From contig JAUIDB010000002.1 in assembly GCA_030429235.1 (NCBI GenBank), forward strand, positions 62,001 to 126,000: DNA of 64,000 nucleotides, read 5' to 3'. The notes beneath the pieces were generated by a model. That model had not been told where the DNA came from. It saw nothing but the letters and a program-made list of their open reading frames with translations, and searched no databases. Position 1 is the stretch's first letter. Each line of letters opens with the position of its first letter. The DNA comes from Thermoanaerobaculia bacterium (GTDB lineage: Bacteria > Acidobacteriota > Thermoanaerobaculia > Multivoradales > JAIOJS01). Position numbers and translations under genes: made by a program. Positions 8,111 to 15,889 of this stretch are shown here, one piece after another.

Positions 8111-9680
8111 TTTGCTCGCCATCCATCACGAAGAGGGAGCCACCGTAGCCGTCGATTCCGTCGTGGCGCAGATCGGTGAAGCTGGTGAGGAACCTGGTAG
8201 CGCACCGCAGCCGTCGGCTCCCAAGACGGCCGCACCGACGGCTGAGCCCGAGCCGGCGGCACCAGCGGCGGAGCCCGAAGGGGACTTCGACTACGATCTG
8301 GTCGTCCTCGGCAGTGGTCCGGGAGGTTACGTCGCTGCCATCCGGGCCGGACAGCTCGGTCTCAAGGTCGCCGTTGTCGAAAAGGACGACCGGTTCGGTG
8401 GAACCTGTCTCCTCCGCGGCTGTATACCGACCAAGGCACTCCTGCATACGGCCGAGTTGATGGACAAGCTCCAGAAGACTTCGGACTTCGGCGTCAACGT
8501 CGACAAGGTTTCGCTCGATATCGCTGGCGCCCACGCCTTCAAGAGCAAGATCGTCGACAAGAACGCCAAGGGCGTCCAGTTCCTCTTCAAGAAGAACAAG
8601 GTCGAAGGCATCCACGGGTTCGGGCGCCTGGTGGGGCCGCACGAGATCGAGGTCTCCAACGGCGACGACAAGCGCACCATCAGCAGCCGCAACATCTTGC
8701 TGGCGACGGGTTCGGTACCGCGCGAAATCGGGGTTGCTCCTACAGATGGCAAGCGCATCGTCAACTCGGATCATGTCCTCGAGTACGAGGCGGTGCCGGG
8801 CTCGGTCGTGGTCCTCGGCGCCGGGGCCGTCGGCATGGAGTTCGCGTCGATCTATCGATCCTTCGGCTGCGAGGAGGTGACCGTGGTCGAGATGCTGCCG
8901 CGGGTGCTACCGGCCGAGGACGAGGAGAGCTCGAAGGAAGTTGCGCGCAACTACAAGAAGCGTGGCATCAAGGTCTTCACCGATACCAAGATGACCGGCG
9001 TCGAGACGACGAAAAACGGGGTCAAGGTCTCGATCGAGGCCAAGGGCAAAGAGCAGGTGCTCGAGGCCGAGATGCTGCTGGTCGCGGTCGGCCGGGCCCC
9101 CGTCACCGAGGGGTTGGGATTCGAGGAGCAGGGCGTGGCGATGGAGCGCGGATACGTCCAGGTCAACGAGATGATGCAGACCACCGTCCCGCACATCTAC
9201 GCCATCGGCGATATCGCTGCCGGCGTACCCTGGCTCGCGCACGTCGCCTCGGCGATGGGGATCGTGGCCGCCGAGCACATGGCGGGAGCCGAGACTCGGC
9301 CCCTGAACTACGGTCTCGTACCGCAGGTCACCTTCTGTGATCCGGAGGTCGCGAGCGTCGGGATGACCGAAACGCAGGCCAAGGAGGCGGGTTACGACGT
9401 CGAATGCGGCAAGTTCCCCTTCAGCGCGCTGGGCAAGGCGGCGATTCTCGGCAAGACCGAGGGTTTCGTGAAGGTCGTTCGTGAAACCGAGTACGACCAG
9501 GTTCTAGGCATTCACATCGTCGGGGCGCACGCTACCGATCTGATCGGCGAGGCCTGCGCCGCCCTCCAGTTGGAGACCACAGCGGAGGAGCTGTTCCGAA
9601 CCATTCACGCCCACCCGACGATGGCGGAGAGTGTCGCCGAAGCGGCACACGCTTCCCACGGGGCCGCGATCCACTTCTAA
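7947..9680 (+). CDS. lpdA: Dihydrolipoyl dehydrogenase (E3) with N-terminal lipoyl domain
   Basis: E3 reoxidises dihydrolipoamide of 2-oxoacid dehydrogenase complexes with NAD+. Residues 1-80 are a lipoyl domain with its acceptor Lys in STDKVDAEIP (about residue 42), then an Ala/Pro-rich linker of about 30 residues, then a full flavoprotein: GSGPGGY near 121, the redox disulfide CLLRGC at about 152-157, and the C-terminal HAHPTMAE base region near 554. Total 577 residues against about 470 for an unfused E3. GGGGAAG precedes the ATG. It is followed after 24 bases by the E2 gene, with which it shares a close lipoyl-domain copy. Confidence 0.95.
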   Translation: MATDVVMPQMGESIAEGTITKWLAKVGDTVERDQPLFEISTDKVDAEIPSPVSGVLLAIHHEEGATVAVDSVVAQIGEAGEEPGSAPQPSAPKTAAPTAEPEPAAPAAEPEGDFDYDLVVLGSGPGGYVAAIRAGQLGLKVAVVEKDDRFGGTCLLRGCIPTKALLHTAELMDKLQKTSDFGVNVDKVSLDIAGAHAFKSKIVDKNAKGVQFLFKKNKVEGIHGFGRLVGPHEIEVSNGDDKRTISSRNILLATGSVPREIGVAPTDGKRIVNSDHVLEYEAVPGSVVVLGAGAVGMEFASIYRSFGCEEVTVVEMLPRVLPAEDEESSKEVARNYKKRGIKVFTDTKMTGVETTKNGVKVSIEAKGKEQVLEAEMLLVAVGRAPVTEGLGFEEQGVAMERGYVQVNEMMQTTVPHIYAIGDIAAGVPWLAHVASAMGIVAAEHMAGAETRPLNYGLVPQVTFCDPEVASVGMTETQAKEAGYDVECGKFPFSALGKAAILGKTEGFVKVVRETEYDQVLGIHIVGAHATDLIGEACAALQLETTAEELFRTIHAHPTMAESVAEAAHASHGAAIHF

Positions 9681-9704
9681 AGCAGAGACCAGGAGAAGAC
9701 CAAG

Positions 9705-11021
9705 ATGCCTACCGATGTCGTGATGCCCCAGATGGGCGAGTCGATCGCCGAGGGAACGATCACCAAGTGGCTCGCCAAGGTCGGCGACCAGGTCGAGCGA
9801 GACGAGCCGTTGCTCGAAATCTCGACCGACAAGGTCGACGCCGAGATTCCCAGCCCGAGTTCGGGTGTACTGCTCGAGATCCGCCACCAGGAGGGCGAAA
9901 CCGTAGCCGTCGACGCCGTAGTCGGCGTGATCGGGGGCGAGGGAGAGGACGCCGGCTCGGCTCCGGCCGAGAGTGCCGCCGCTCCGCCTGCTCCCGCTGC
10001 CGCGCCCGCGGCGGCGCCCGCGACTCCCGCTCCGGCACCGGCGGCCGCTGCGCCGGCTGGCGATCTGGCCCAACGGGTACGCCAGTACTCGAGCCCCTTG
10101 GTTCGCAAGATCGCGGCCAAAGAGGGTGTCGATCTGTCCCAGGTCACGGGGAGCGGCATCCACGGTCGAGTGACGAAGAAGGACATCATGGCCTACCTCC
10201 AGGACCCCAACCGGGGCAAGGCGGCTGCGACGCCACCCCCGGCGGCCTCGGCACCCGCGCCGGCCAGTGGGTTCTTCGTCCCGGCCTACACGGCGAACGA
10301 GCCGGTGGATATCGAGAAGATGTCCCGGATCCGCAAGATCACGGCCGATCACATGACCTACTCGAAGCGGACCTCGGCTCACGTCACCACGGTATTCCAC
10401 ATCGACATGACGAACGTAGACCGGGTGCGGGCCAAGGCGAAGGCCGGGTTCATGAAGGCCTACGGCACCAAGCTGACCTACATGCCGTTCATCTTCAAGG
10501 CGGTGGCTGCCGCCCTGCGCAAGCACCGCAACATCAACGCGTCGGTGGATGGCGAGAACATCGTCTACAAGCGCAATATCAACCTCGGTATGGCGGTGGC
10601 AATGGACAAGGGGCTGTTGGTCCCAGTGATCAAGAACGCCGATACCCTGAATTTGGCCGGTCTGGCGAAGACGGCCAACGATCTGGCGGATCGGGCACGG
10701 TCGAAGAAGCTCGGTCCGGACGAGTTGAAGGGCGGCACCTTCACGATCACCAATCCCGGCGTGTTCGGGAGTCTCTTCGGAACGCCGATCATCAATCAGC
10801 CGCAGGTTGCGATTCTCGGAATCGGCACCATCGAGAAGCGGCCCAAGGTGATCACCGACGATCACGGCGTCGACGCGATCGCCATCCGAAAGATGAGCTA
10901 TTTCGGAATCACCTACGACCACCGTGTGGTGGACGGTGCCGATGCCGATCACTTCATGAACGACGTGATCGCCATGCTCGAGGGCCCTCACTGGCCGGAA
11001 CTCGAGCCCTTTCTGAAGTAG
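9705..11021 (+). CDS. Dihydrolipoyl acyltransferase (E2) of a 2-oxoacid dehydrogenase complex
   Basis: A 438-residue E2: one lipoyl domain (residues 1-80, Lys in TDKVDAEIP), an Ala/Pro linker, a peripheral-subunit-binding domain at about 125-160 (SPLVRKIAAKEGVDL, GSGIHGRVTKKDI), a second Ala/Pro linker, and the catalytic acyltransferase core with the HRVVDGAD motif (His near 406). Sequence alone does not fix the substrate; 2-oxoglutarate (SucB-like), branched-chain 2-oxoacids or pyruvate are all possible. No E1 gene is present. It follows the E3 gene and precedes lipB, so the operon makes E3 and E2 and the enzyme that lipoylates them. Confidence 0.93.
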   Translation: MPTDVVMPQMGESIAEGTITKWLAKVGDQVERDEPLLEISTDKVDAEIPSPSSGVLLEIRHQEGETVAVDAVVGVIGGEGEDAGSAPAESAAAPPAPAAAPAAAPATPAPAPAAAAPAGDLAQRVRQYSSPLVRKIAAKEGVDLSQVTGSGIHGRVTKKDIMAYLQDPNRGKAAATPPPAASAPAPASGFFVPAYTANEPVDIEKMSRIRKITADHMTYSKRTSAHVTTVFHIDMTNVDRVRAKAKAGFMKAYGTKLTYMPFIFKAVAAALRKHRNINASVDGENIVYKRNINLGMAVAMDKGLLVPVIKNADTLNLAGLAKTANDLADRARSKKLGPDELKGGTFTITNPGVFGSLFGTPIINQPQVAILGIGTIEKRPKVITDDHGVDAIAIRKMSYFGITYDHRVVDGADADHFMNDVIAMLEGPHWPELEPFLK

Positions 11022-11039
11022 GGGGTACCCTCTAGGGCA

Positions 11040-11759
11040 GTGTCTAGGCGATCGTCGGGGAGCGGGGAGTCGGTGGCTTCATCCACCGATGAGCGCGTGA
11101 CGCGCTACCAGTTCCTCGGCTGCGTTCCGTACGCCCAGGCACTGGCGCTGCAACACGAGATTCAGGACGGGCTGAAGTCGGGTCGAGGGCAGGAGCATCT
11201 GCTCCTGCTCGAACACCCTCCCGTGTTTACCCTGGGACGGAATGCCACACCCGGCGACATCGTGGCCGATCCCGAGTGGTTGGGGCGGCACGGCGTCGAA
11301 ATCCACGAGACTGACCGCGGAGGGCAGGTGACCTACCACGGCCCAGGACAGTTGGTCGGCTATCCCATTCTCGACCTCGCACCGGACCGTAAGGACGTCC
11401 GACGCTACGTGGCGGATCTGGAAGCGGTACTGATCGACACGCTCGCCGACTATGGGGTCCAGGCGGTCGCGCGGCCAGCACCCCACGTCGGTGTCTGGGT
11501 GGGGGACTGGAAGATCGCTTCGCTCGGGATTCACCTCAGTCGGTGGGTGACGACCCACGGCTTCGCGTTGAACGTCGCGACCAAGATCGACTACTTCGAA
11601 GGGATCGTTGCCTGTGGCCTCAGCGACGTCCGCATGACCTCGCTCACGGAGCTGGTAACTCGATCCCCGACCGTTCCGGAAGTGGCTGAGCGCTTGGTGG
11701 AACACTTCGGTCGACGGTTTCGACGAAGGATGAGCCGGGGCGGTGTGGGCCTGGAATGA
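11040..11759 (+). CDS. lipB: LipB, octanoyl-[ACP]:protein octanoyltransferase
   Basis: LipB moves octanoate from acyl carrier protein to the lipoyl-domain lysine, the first step of lipoate assembly. The conserved RGGQVTYHGPGQLV block lies near residue 93, the catalytic Lys in WKIASLGIH near 158 and the catalytic Cys in ACGLSDVRMTSL near 191. I use the GTG at 11040; the first 20 residues are poorly conserved and a GTG at 11097 (before TRYQFLG) is possible. It lies 18 bases after the E2 gene, so its substrates are encoded in the same transcript. LipA is not in the window. Confidence 0.94.
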   Translation: MSRRSSGSGESVASSTDERVTRYQFLGCVPYAQALALQHEIQDGLKSGRGQEHLLLLEHPPVFTLGRNATPGDIVADPEWLGRHGVEIHETDRGGQVTYHGPGQLVGYPILDLAPDRKDVRRYVADLEAVLIDTLADYGVQAVARPAPHVGVWVGDWKIASLGIHLSRWVTTHGFALNVATKIDYFEGIVACGLSDVRMTSLTELVTRSPTVPEVAERLVEHFGRRFRRRMSRGGVGLE

Positions 11760-11823
11760 ACCGAGGGCGCGTGGCTGATCGGCAGAGGTGGAGCGATGCG
11801 CCAAGGATGCCGCATCGAATGTA

Positions 11824-11848
11824 GAGTGTATTTGTAGGAAATACACTC
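11824..11848. promoter_or_regulatory. Perfect 10-bp inverted repeat, AT-rich, before the secreted beta-helix gene
   Basis: GAGTGTATTT at 11824-11833 and AAATACACTC at 11839-11848 are exact reverse complements around a 5-base spacer. The element is strikingly AT-rich for this genome, has no following T-run, and overlaps a possible -10 (TAGAGT at 11822-11827). An operator or a 5'-mRNA hairpin is more likely than a terminator. Confidence 0.55.
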
Positions 11849-11857
11849 AGGCATTAG

Positions 11858-11869
11858 GATTGCGCAATC
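11858..11869. promoter_or_regulatory. 12-bp perfect palindrome GATTGCGCAATC
   Basis: An exact palindrome nine bases downstream of the inverted repeat and 25 bases before the ATG of the tagged secreted protein. It could be a second operator half-site or part of an mRNA structure near the ribosome-binding site. Confidence 0.35.
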
Positions 11870-11894
11870 TGCAAGTACCAGCAAGGAGCGACCG

Positions 11895-13703
11895 ATGTCA
11901 CGAGCAACCAGTCGTAGGACCGTCGATGGACTTTGGGTGAATGGCCAGCTTCTCTGGCTCGTCCTGGCTGCCTTCTGCACCGCAGTCGGAGCCTCAGCGC
12001 CGGACGGTGTGGTCGTGAGCGGCGTCCACGGCGAGCAGGCACCAGTTCCTACCAAGACCGAGATCGCGCCCTTGGACGCCTCCGAGGTGTACCACCGTTT
12101 CGGTGTTTGGCCCGGGCAGGAAGCCGGGATCGTGCTCCTGGTTCGTTCGACCGCCGAAGAAGGGGTGGCCCCGACCGACGACGACAACGACTACACGCGC
12201 ATCGTCGACGCCCTCGCGGCGGCGGCCACCCTCGGCGATGGAACCACGATCGAGCTGCTCGGGTTCTTCGACTGGACGGAGCCGTTCGCCGACGCCGACT
12301 GGGTGGCGGGGGGATTCGGTCCGCTGGCTCCCACCGGTCTCGCCGACATCACCGTCACCGCGCCCAACCGGGGCGACGCGGTGATTCAGGGCCGAGGAGA
12401 CGAGCCCGGGATCTACTACGAGGGGTTCCTCTACTTTTTCGGCGGCACCTACCAGGGCTGGGAGGTCTCCAATCTCGAGCTGCGAGGATTCGACTGGACC
12501 CTCGGCTTTTTCTACGATTCGTCCGGCGGGTCGACCGAAGACTTCAACGGTCTGAGGGTCATCAACAACCTCATCGAGATGCCGATCGACGTGAATGCCA
12601 CCGTCGACGCCGGTGAGGCACTGCAGAACATCGGCATCCACCTCGGGTTCGGCGAGGATCAGTTGATCGCCGACAACGAGATCATGATTCCGGGAAACTC
12701 CGAGAGCGACACTGCGGCGGGGAACAATGCCTCCTCAGTGGCCCTACAGTCCAACACCAGCGGCGGCGACGCCTACGATGGGCTGACACTGAGCGGTAAC
12801 CGAGTCCGGATCCTCAACGCTCCGACGATCGATCCGGGCAACGACATTGGGCCTCCCTTCATCGTCGGCCTCTGGGAGAACAGCGGCAGCAGCAGCGCGG
12901 AGATCATGGTGGTCGACAACGACTTCGTCAACGAGGACCCGGCCAACGACTCGGCCGACAACCTTCAGCGCGCATTCCGGTTCAGCTCGCAGTCGACGGT
13001 CGCCTCCGGAAAGGACGTGACCTACCTCGGCAATCTCGCGGTAGGAGCGCACTTCGGGATCACCTGGTTGGACTACTCCAGTCCGATCAGCTACCCGGAT
13101 GATTCGGCGCCGGTTCAGATCCTCGGCAACACGCTCCTCGGTAACGCCATTGCGGTCAGAGTGCGCTCGGACGACGGTGACGCACGCGGGTTCCTGCGCC
13201 ACAACCGGGTTGCGGACTCCATGGTCGGACTGCTCGTCGATCAGGGAGAGGCTGACGCCGAGGACAACTGGTGGGGTTGCAACGATGGTCTCGAAGGCAG
13301 CGGCTGCGCGGCTGCTGCTCTGCTCGCCGGAATCCTCGACGCCGATCCTTGGCTCGTAGCCTCTCTCGCCGTCGATCCGATCGAGGTGTTCGACGGTCGC
13401 CCCACGCAGGTATCGGTGGATCTGACCTGGAACTCGGACGGAATCGATACCTCCGGGAGCGGAACGGTCCCAGACGGCCTGGAGACTCCACTCTCCGCCG
13501 ACGTCGCCGGGGCCTTCGCCAATGGGCTGCCCGCCACAGTAGCCGGTGTGGCTACCGACACCTTCTCGGTCGACCCCGCAGCGATTCCAGGAGAGTACAG
13601 CGTCTTCGCTCAGGTGGACAGCGAGATGCTCGAGACCAGCCTGTGGGTGGCCGACGTCATCTTCGCCGACGGTTTCGAGAGCGGCGACACCACCGCCTGG
13701 TAG
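11895..13703 (+). CDS. Secreted right-handed beta-helix-like protein with C-terminal GFESGDTTAW tag
   Basis: A 602-residue exported protein. The N-terminus has Arg residues followed by a hydrophobic segment (GQLLWLVLAAFCTAVGASA, about residues 17-35), a signal peptide. The body has recurring short beta-strand and Asn-rich turns (NNLIEMP, DNEIMIP, GNRVRIL, DNDFVNE, GNTLLGN) typical of a parallel beta-helix as in pectate-lyase-like surface proteins, then a beta-sandwich-like part. It ends in IFADGFESGDTTAW and stop, shared with two other proteins here. No catalytic residues can be assigned. GGAG lies before the ATG. A strong hairpin follows the gene. Confidence 0.8.
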   Translation: MSRATSRRTVDGLWVNGQLLWLVLAAFCTAVGASAPDGVVVSGVHGEQAPVPTKTEIAPLDASEVYHRFGVWPGQEAGIVLLVRSTAEEGVAPTDDDNDYTRIVDALAAAATLGDGTTIELLGFFDWTEPFADADWVAGGFGPLAPTGLADITVTAPNRGDAVIQGRGDEPGIYYEGFLYFFGGTYQGWEVSNLELRGFDWTLGFFYDSSGGSTEDFNGLRVINNLIEMPIDVNATVDAGEALQNIGIHLGFGEDQLIADNEIMIPGNSESDTAAGNNASSVALQSNTSGGDAYDGLTLSGNRVRILNAPTIDPGNDIGPPFIVGLWENSGSSSAEIMVVDNDFVNEDPANDSADNLQRAFRFSSQSTVASGKDVTYLGNLAVGAHFGITWLDYSSPISYPDDSAPVQILGNTLLGNAIAVRVRSDDGDARGFLRHNRVADSMVGLLVDQGEADAEDNWWGCNDGLEGSGCAAAALLAGILDADPWLVASLAVDPIEVFDGRPTQVSVDLTWNSDGIDTSGSGTVPDGLETPLSADVAGAFANGLPATVAGVATDTFSVDPAAIPGEYSVFAQVDSEMLETSLWVADVIFADGFESGDTTAW

Positions 13704-13715
13704 CGGCCCTACCAG

Positions 13716-13767
13716 ACAACGAGAAACACCGTCCTCCGGTGGCCGGATGGACGGTGTTTCTCGTTGT
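13716..13767. terminator. Strong bidirectional terminator (19-bp perfect stem)
   Basis: Bases 13716-13734 pair perfectly with 13749-13767, and the 14-base loop itself can form a 5-bp TCCGG/CCGGA stem. It sits between the converging ends of the beta-helix gene (stop 13703) and rpoD (stop 13805). The descending arm is T-rich on the plus strand (TTTCTCGTTGTTCT). Confidence 0.85.
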
Positions 13768-13804
13768 TCTGGCGGCGGGGACCGGCGCGCCTGAACGATT
13801 TCTG

Positions 13805-15523
13805 CTAGTTCTGGTCAGAAGCCTCGAGTAGGGGCCGCAACCGGGCAGCTCGGCTCGAATGCCGGAGCTTGCGTAGCGCTTTCGACTCGATCTGTCGGAT
13901 CCGCTCCCGGGTGACGTTGAACGACCGGCCGACTTCTTCGAGAGTCAGCTCGGTGCCGTTGCCAACGCCGAACCGCATGCGCAGGACCCGCTCCTCGCGA
14001 GGAGAGAGCGTCTTGAGGACCTGCCCTGTCTGGTCCCGCAAGGTGGCCGAGATCACCGAGTCGATCGGCGAGACCGCGGTCTTGTCCTCGATGATGTCGC
14101 CGAGGTGCGAGTCGCCCTCTTCGCCGATCGGCGACTCCAGCGAGATCGGCTGTTGAGCGAACTTCTGGATCTTCCGCACCTTGGAGGCAGGCAGATCCAT
14201 CTGCTCACCGATCTCGTCGGCCGTGGGCTCGCGGCCAAGTTCCTGGACCAGAGCGTTGGTCGTTCGGCGCAACTTGTTGAGCGTTTCGAGCATGTGCACC
14301 GGAATCCGGATGGTCCGAACCTGATCGGCGATCGCACGCGTGATCGCCTGCCGGATCCACCAGGTGGCGTAGGTGGAGAACTTGTAGCCGCGGCGATACT
14401 CGAACTTCTCGACGGCTCGCATCAGGCCGATGTTGCCTTCCTGGATGAGATCGAGGAACTGGAGTCCGCGGTAGGTGTACTTCTTGGCGATCGACACCAC
14501 GAGGCGGAGGTTGGCACTGATCAGCCGCTCCTTTGCCTCTTCGGACTCGGCTTCGGCCGCCCGGATCTCGCCGAAGAGCTGATCGAAGGGACCGACGGGG
14601 AGTCCGAGCGCTTCGCTCAGTTCATCCACGGCACCCGCGAGCTTATCGAGCTTGGCCTGGTGCAGCTTCTTGAGTTCGGCGTTCTTTTCGCGGGCGAGCC
14701 GCCGCTCGAGGCGACGAATGTCCTGCTGTGGTTTGCGGAAGCTCCGATTGATCTCGCGCATGAGGTCGAGCAGCTGATTCCGGGCCTGACCGCTCGGGTC
14801 GATGGTGCGGATGTCCTTGGCAATTAGCCCGAGCAATCGGTCGATCTGGCGCGCGATCTCCTGGTACCGGTCGCCGTCCGGAGTACACCGCAGCTGACGC
14901 TTCTCGAGTTTGCTGATCTCGGCATCCGTGTCGTTGATGCTGGCGAAGTGGGCCAGCTGGGTCTCGACCCGGTCTCGGATCTTGACATCGAGTTCCTCCC
15001 AGTCGGCGCGCTCCGCGAGCTTGAGAAGGGAGTCGCGGCGAACCTGTCGCAGCTCGTGCAGGGTCAGAAGACGCTGCAGAAGTTCGGGATTGCGGGCCAG
15101 GGCGCGGAAGATCTTCCACTGGGCTTGTTCCAGGCACTGGGCGATCTCGACCTCGCCGGCCCGATCCAGCAGGGGTACGGTACCCATCTCCTGGAGGTAC
15201 AACCGGACGGGGTCGTTGGACTTTCCGTAGTCGTACGGAGTGGCGACGGCCGGGGTCTCCTCCGGACTATCGAACTCCTGTTCGACCGGCTTGTCCATAT
15301 GGTTCTGGAACATGATCGGCCGAGCGATGATCTCGATGCCCAACTCTCCCAGGCGGTCGTACTGTTCCTGGAGGTTCGCGGGATCGGAGACCATGTCGTC
15401 GGGCAGGGTCTCGAAGATCTCGTCGTACAGCACGTAGCCCTTTTCACGACCGAGGCCGAGGAGCTGCTTGACGGAGTTGTGCTTTGGTTCGGGTTGAGTC
15501 TTCGATCTGGCCAAGTGGAGCAC
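13805..15523 (-). CDS. rpoD: RpoD, primary sigma-70 factor
   Basis: Region 1.2 starts at [18 protein letters not shown], followed by a long, charged non-conserved region; region 2 has [36 protein letters not shown] and the -10-recognising [19 protein letters not shown]; region 3 has [10 protein letters not shown]; region 4 has the -35-reading helix [21 protein letters not shown]. That is the full housekeeping sigma set. The start is uncertain: GTG at 15523, or TTG at 15514 with AGGGG eight bases upstream (giving [10 protein letters not shown]). Region 1.1 is present but short and divergent. It is transcribed away from murB. Confidence 0.95.
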   Translation of the reverse strand: MLHLARSKTQPEPKHNSVKQLLGLGREKGYVLYDEIFETLPDDMVSDPANLQEQYDRLGELGIEIIARPIMFQNHMDKPVEQEFDSPEETPAVATPYDYGKSNDPVRLYLQEMGTVPLLDRAGEVEIAQCLEQAQWKIFRALARNPELLQRLLTLHELRQVRRDSLLKLAERADWEELDVKIRDRVETQLAHFASINDTDAEISKLEKRQLRCTPDGDRYQEIARQIDRLLGLIAKDIRTIDPSGQARNQLLDLMREINRSFRKPQQDIRRLERRLAREKNAELKKLHQAKLDKLAGAVDELSEALGLPVGPFDQLFGEIRAAEAESEEAKERLISANLRLVVSIAKKYTYRGLQFLDLIQEGNIGLMRAVEKFEYRRGYKFSTYATWWIRQAITRAIADQVRTIRIPVHMLETLNKLRRTTNALVQELGREPTADEIGEQMDLPASKVRKIQKFAQQPISLESPIGEEGDSHLGDIIEDKTAVSPIDSVISATLRDQTGQVLKTLSPREERVLRMRFGVGNGTELTLEEVGRSFNVTRERIRQIESKALRKLRHSSRAARLRPLLEASDQN

Positions 15524-15875
15524 CCCTGTGGCGTGTCGTTGTTCTGGAGGGGGGAGATACCGTCGGTTTCGGCTTCCGGCATCGGGCGGGAGAAGCTCCC
15601 GTCGGGTTTGAGTACAACCGCAATGACCGGCACAGTATTCCGCGCACCGAGGCACTCGGCCGATCCTCAGGATCCGTTCGATGGATCTGTGGTCGACCCG
15701 GGGGTCTGGGACGCTACCGTGTTCCGTCTCGTTCTCCCCTGACCGAAGGTGGCGAGGCTGGTGTCTTGGACCAGTGGGTGGGTCGAATAGGGAGGGACGA
15801 GGCGACCTCGGCCAACGGCCCTATCGTACCACGAATCTGGGATTTGTGGGCGTTGGGTGTGCCTGCCCGGTGCTC
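15524..15875. other. Intergenic region between divergent rpoD and murB (about 350 bases)
   Basis: No convincing gene. It holds the rpoD leader on the minus side, including a small perfect hairpin (CGGGAG at 15587-15592, CTCCCG at 15596-15601), and ends with the murB promoter. Reading frames that cross it are overlaps from rpoD and show no family signature. Confidence 0.5.
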
Positions 15876-15881
15876 TATGAT
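15853..15881 (+). promoter_or_regulatory. murB promoter, leaderless type (TTGGGT-17-TATGAT)
   Basis: A -35-like TTGGGT at 15853-15858 is separated by exactly 17 bases from TATGAT at 15876-15881, which ends eight bases before the murB ATG. Transcription should start about two bases before the ATG. There is no Shine-Dalgarno sequence. Confidence 0.65.
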
Positions 15882-15889
15882 CGCTCACG

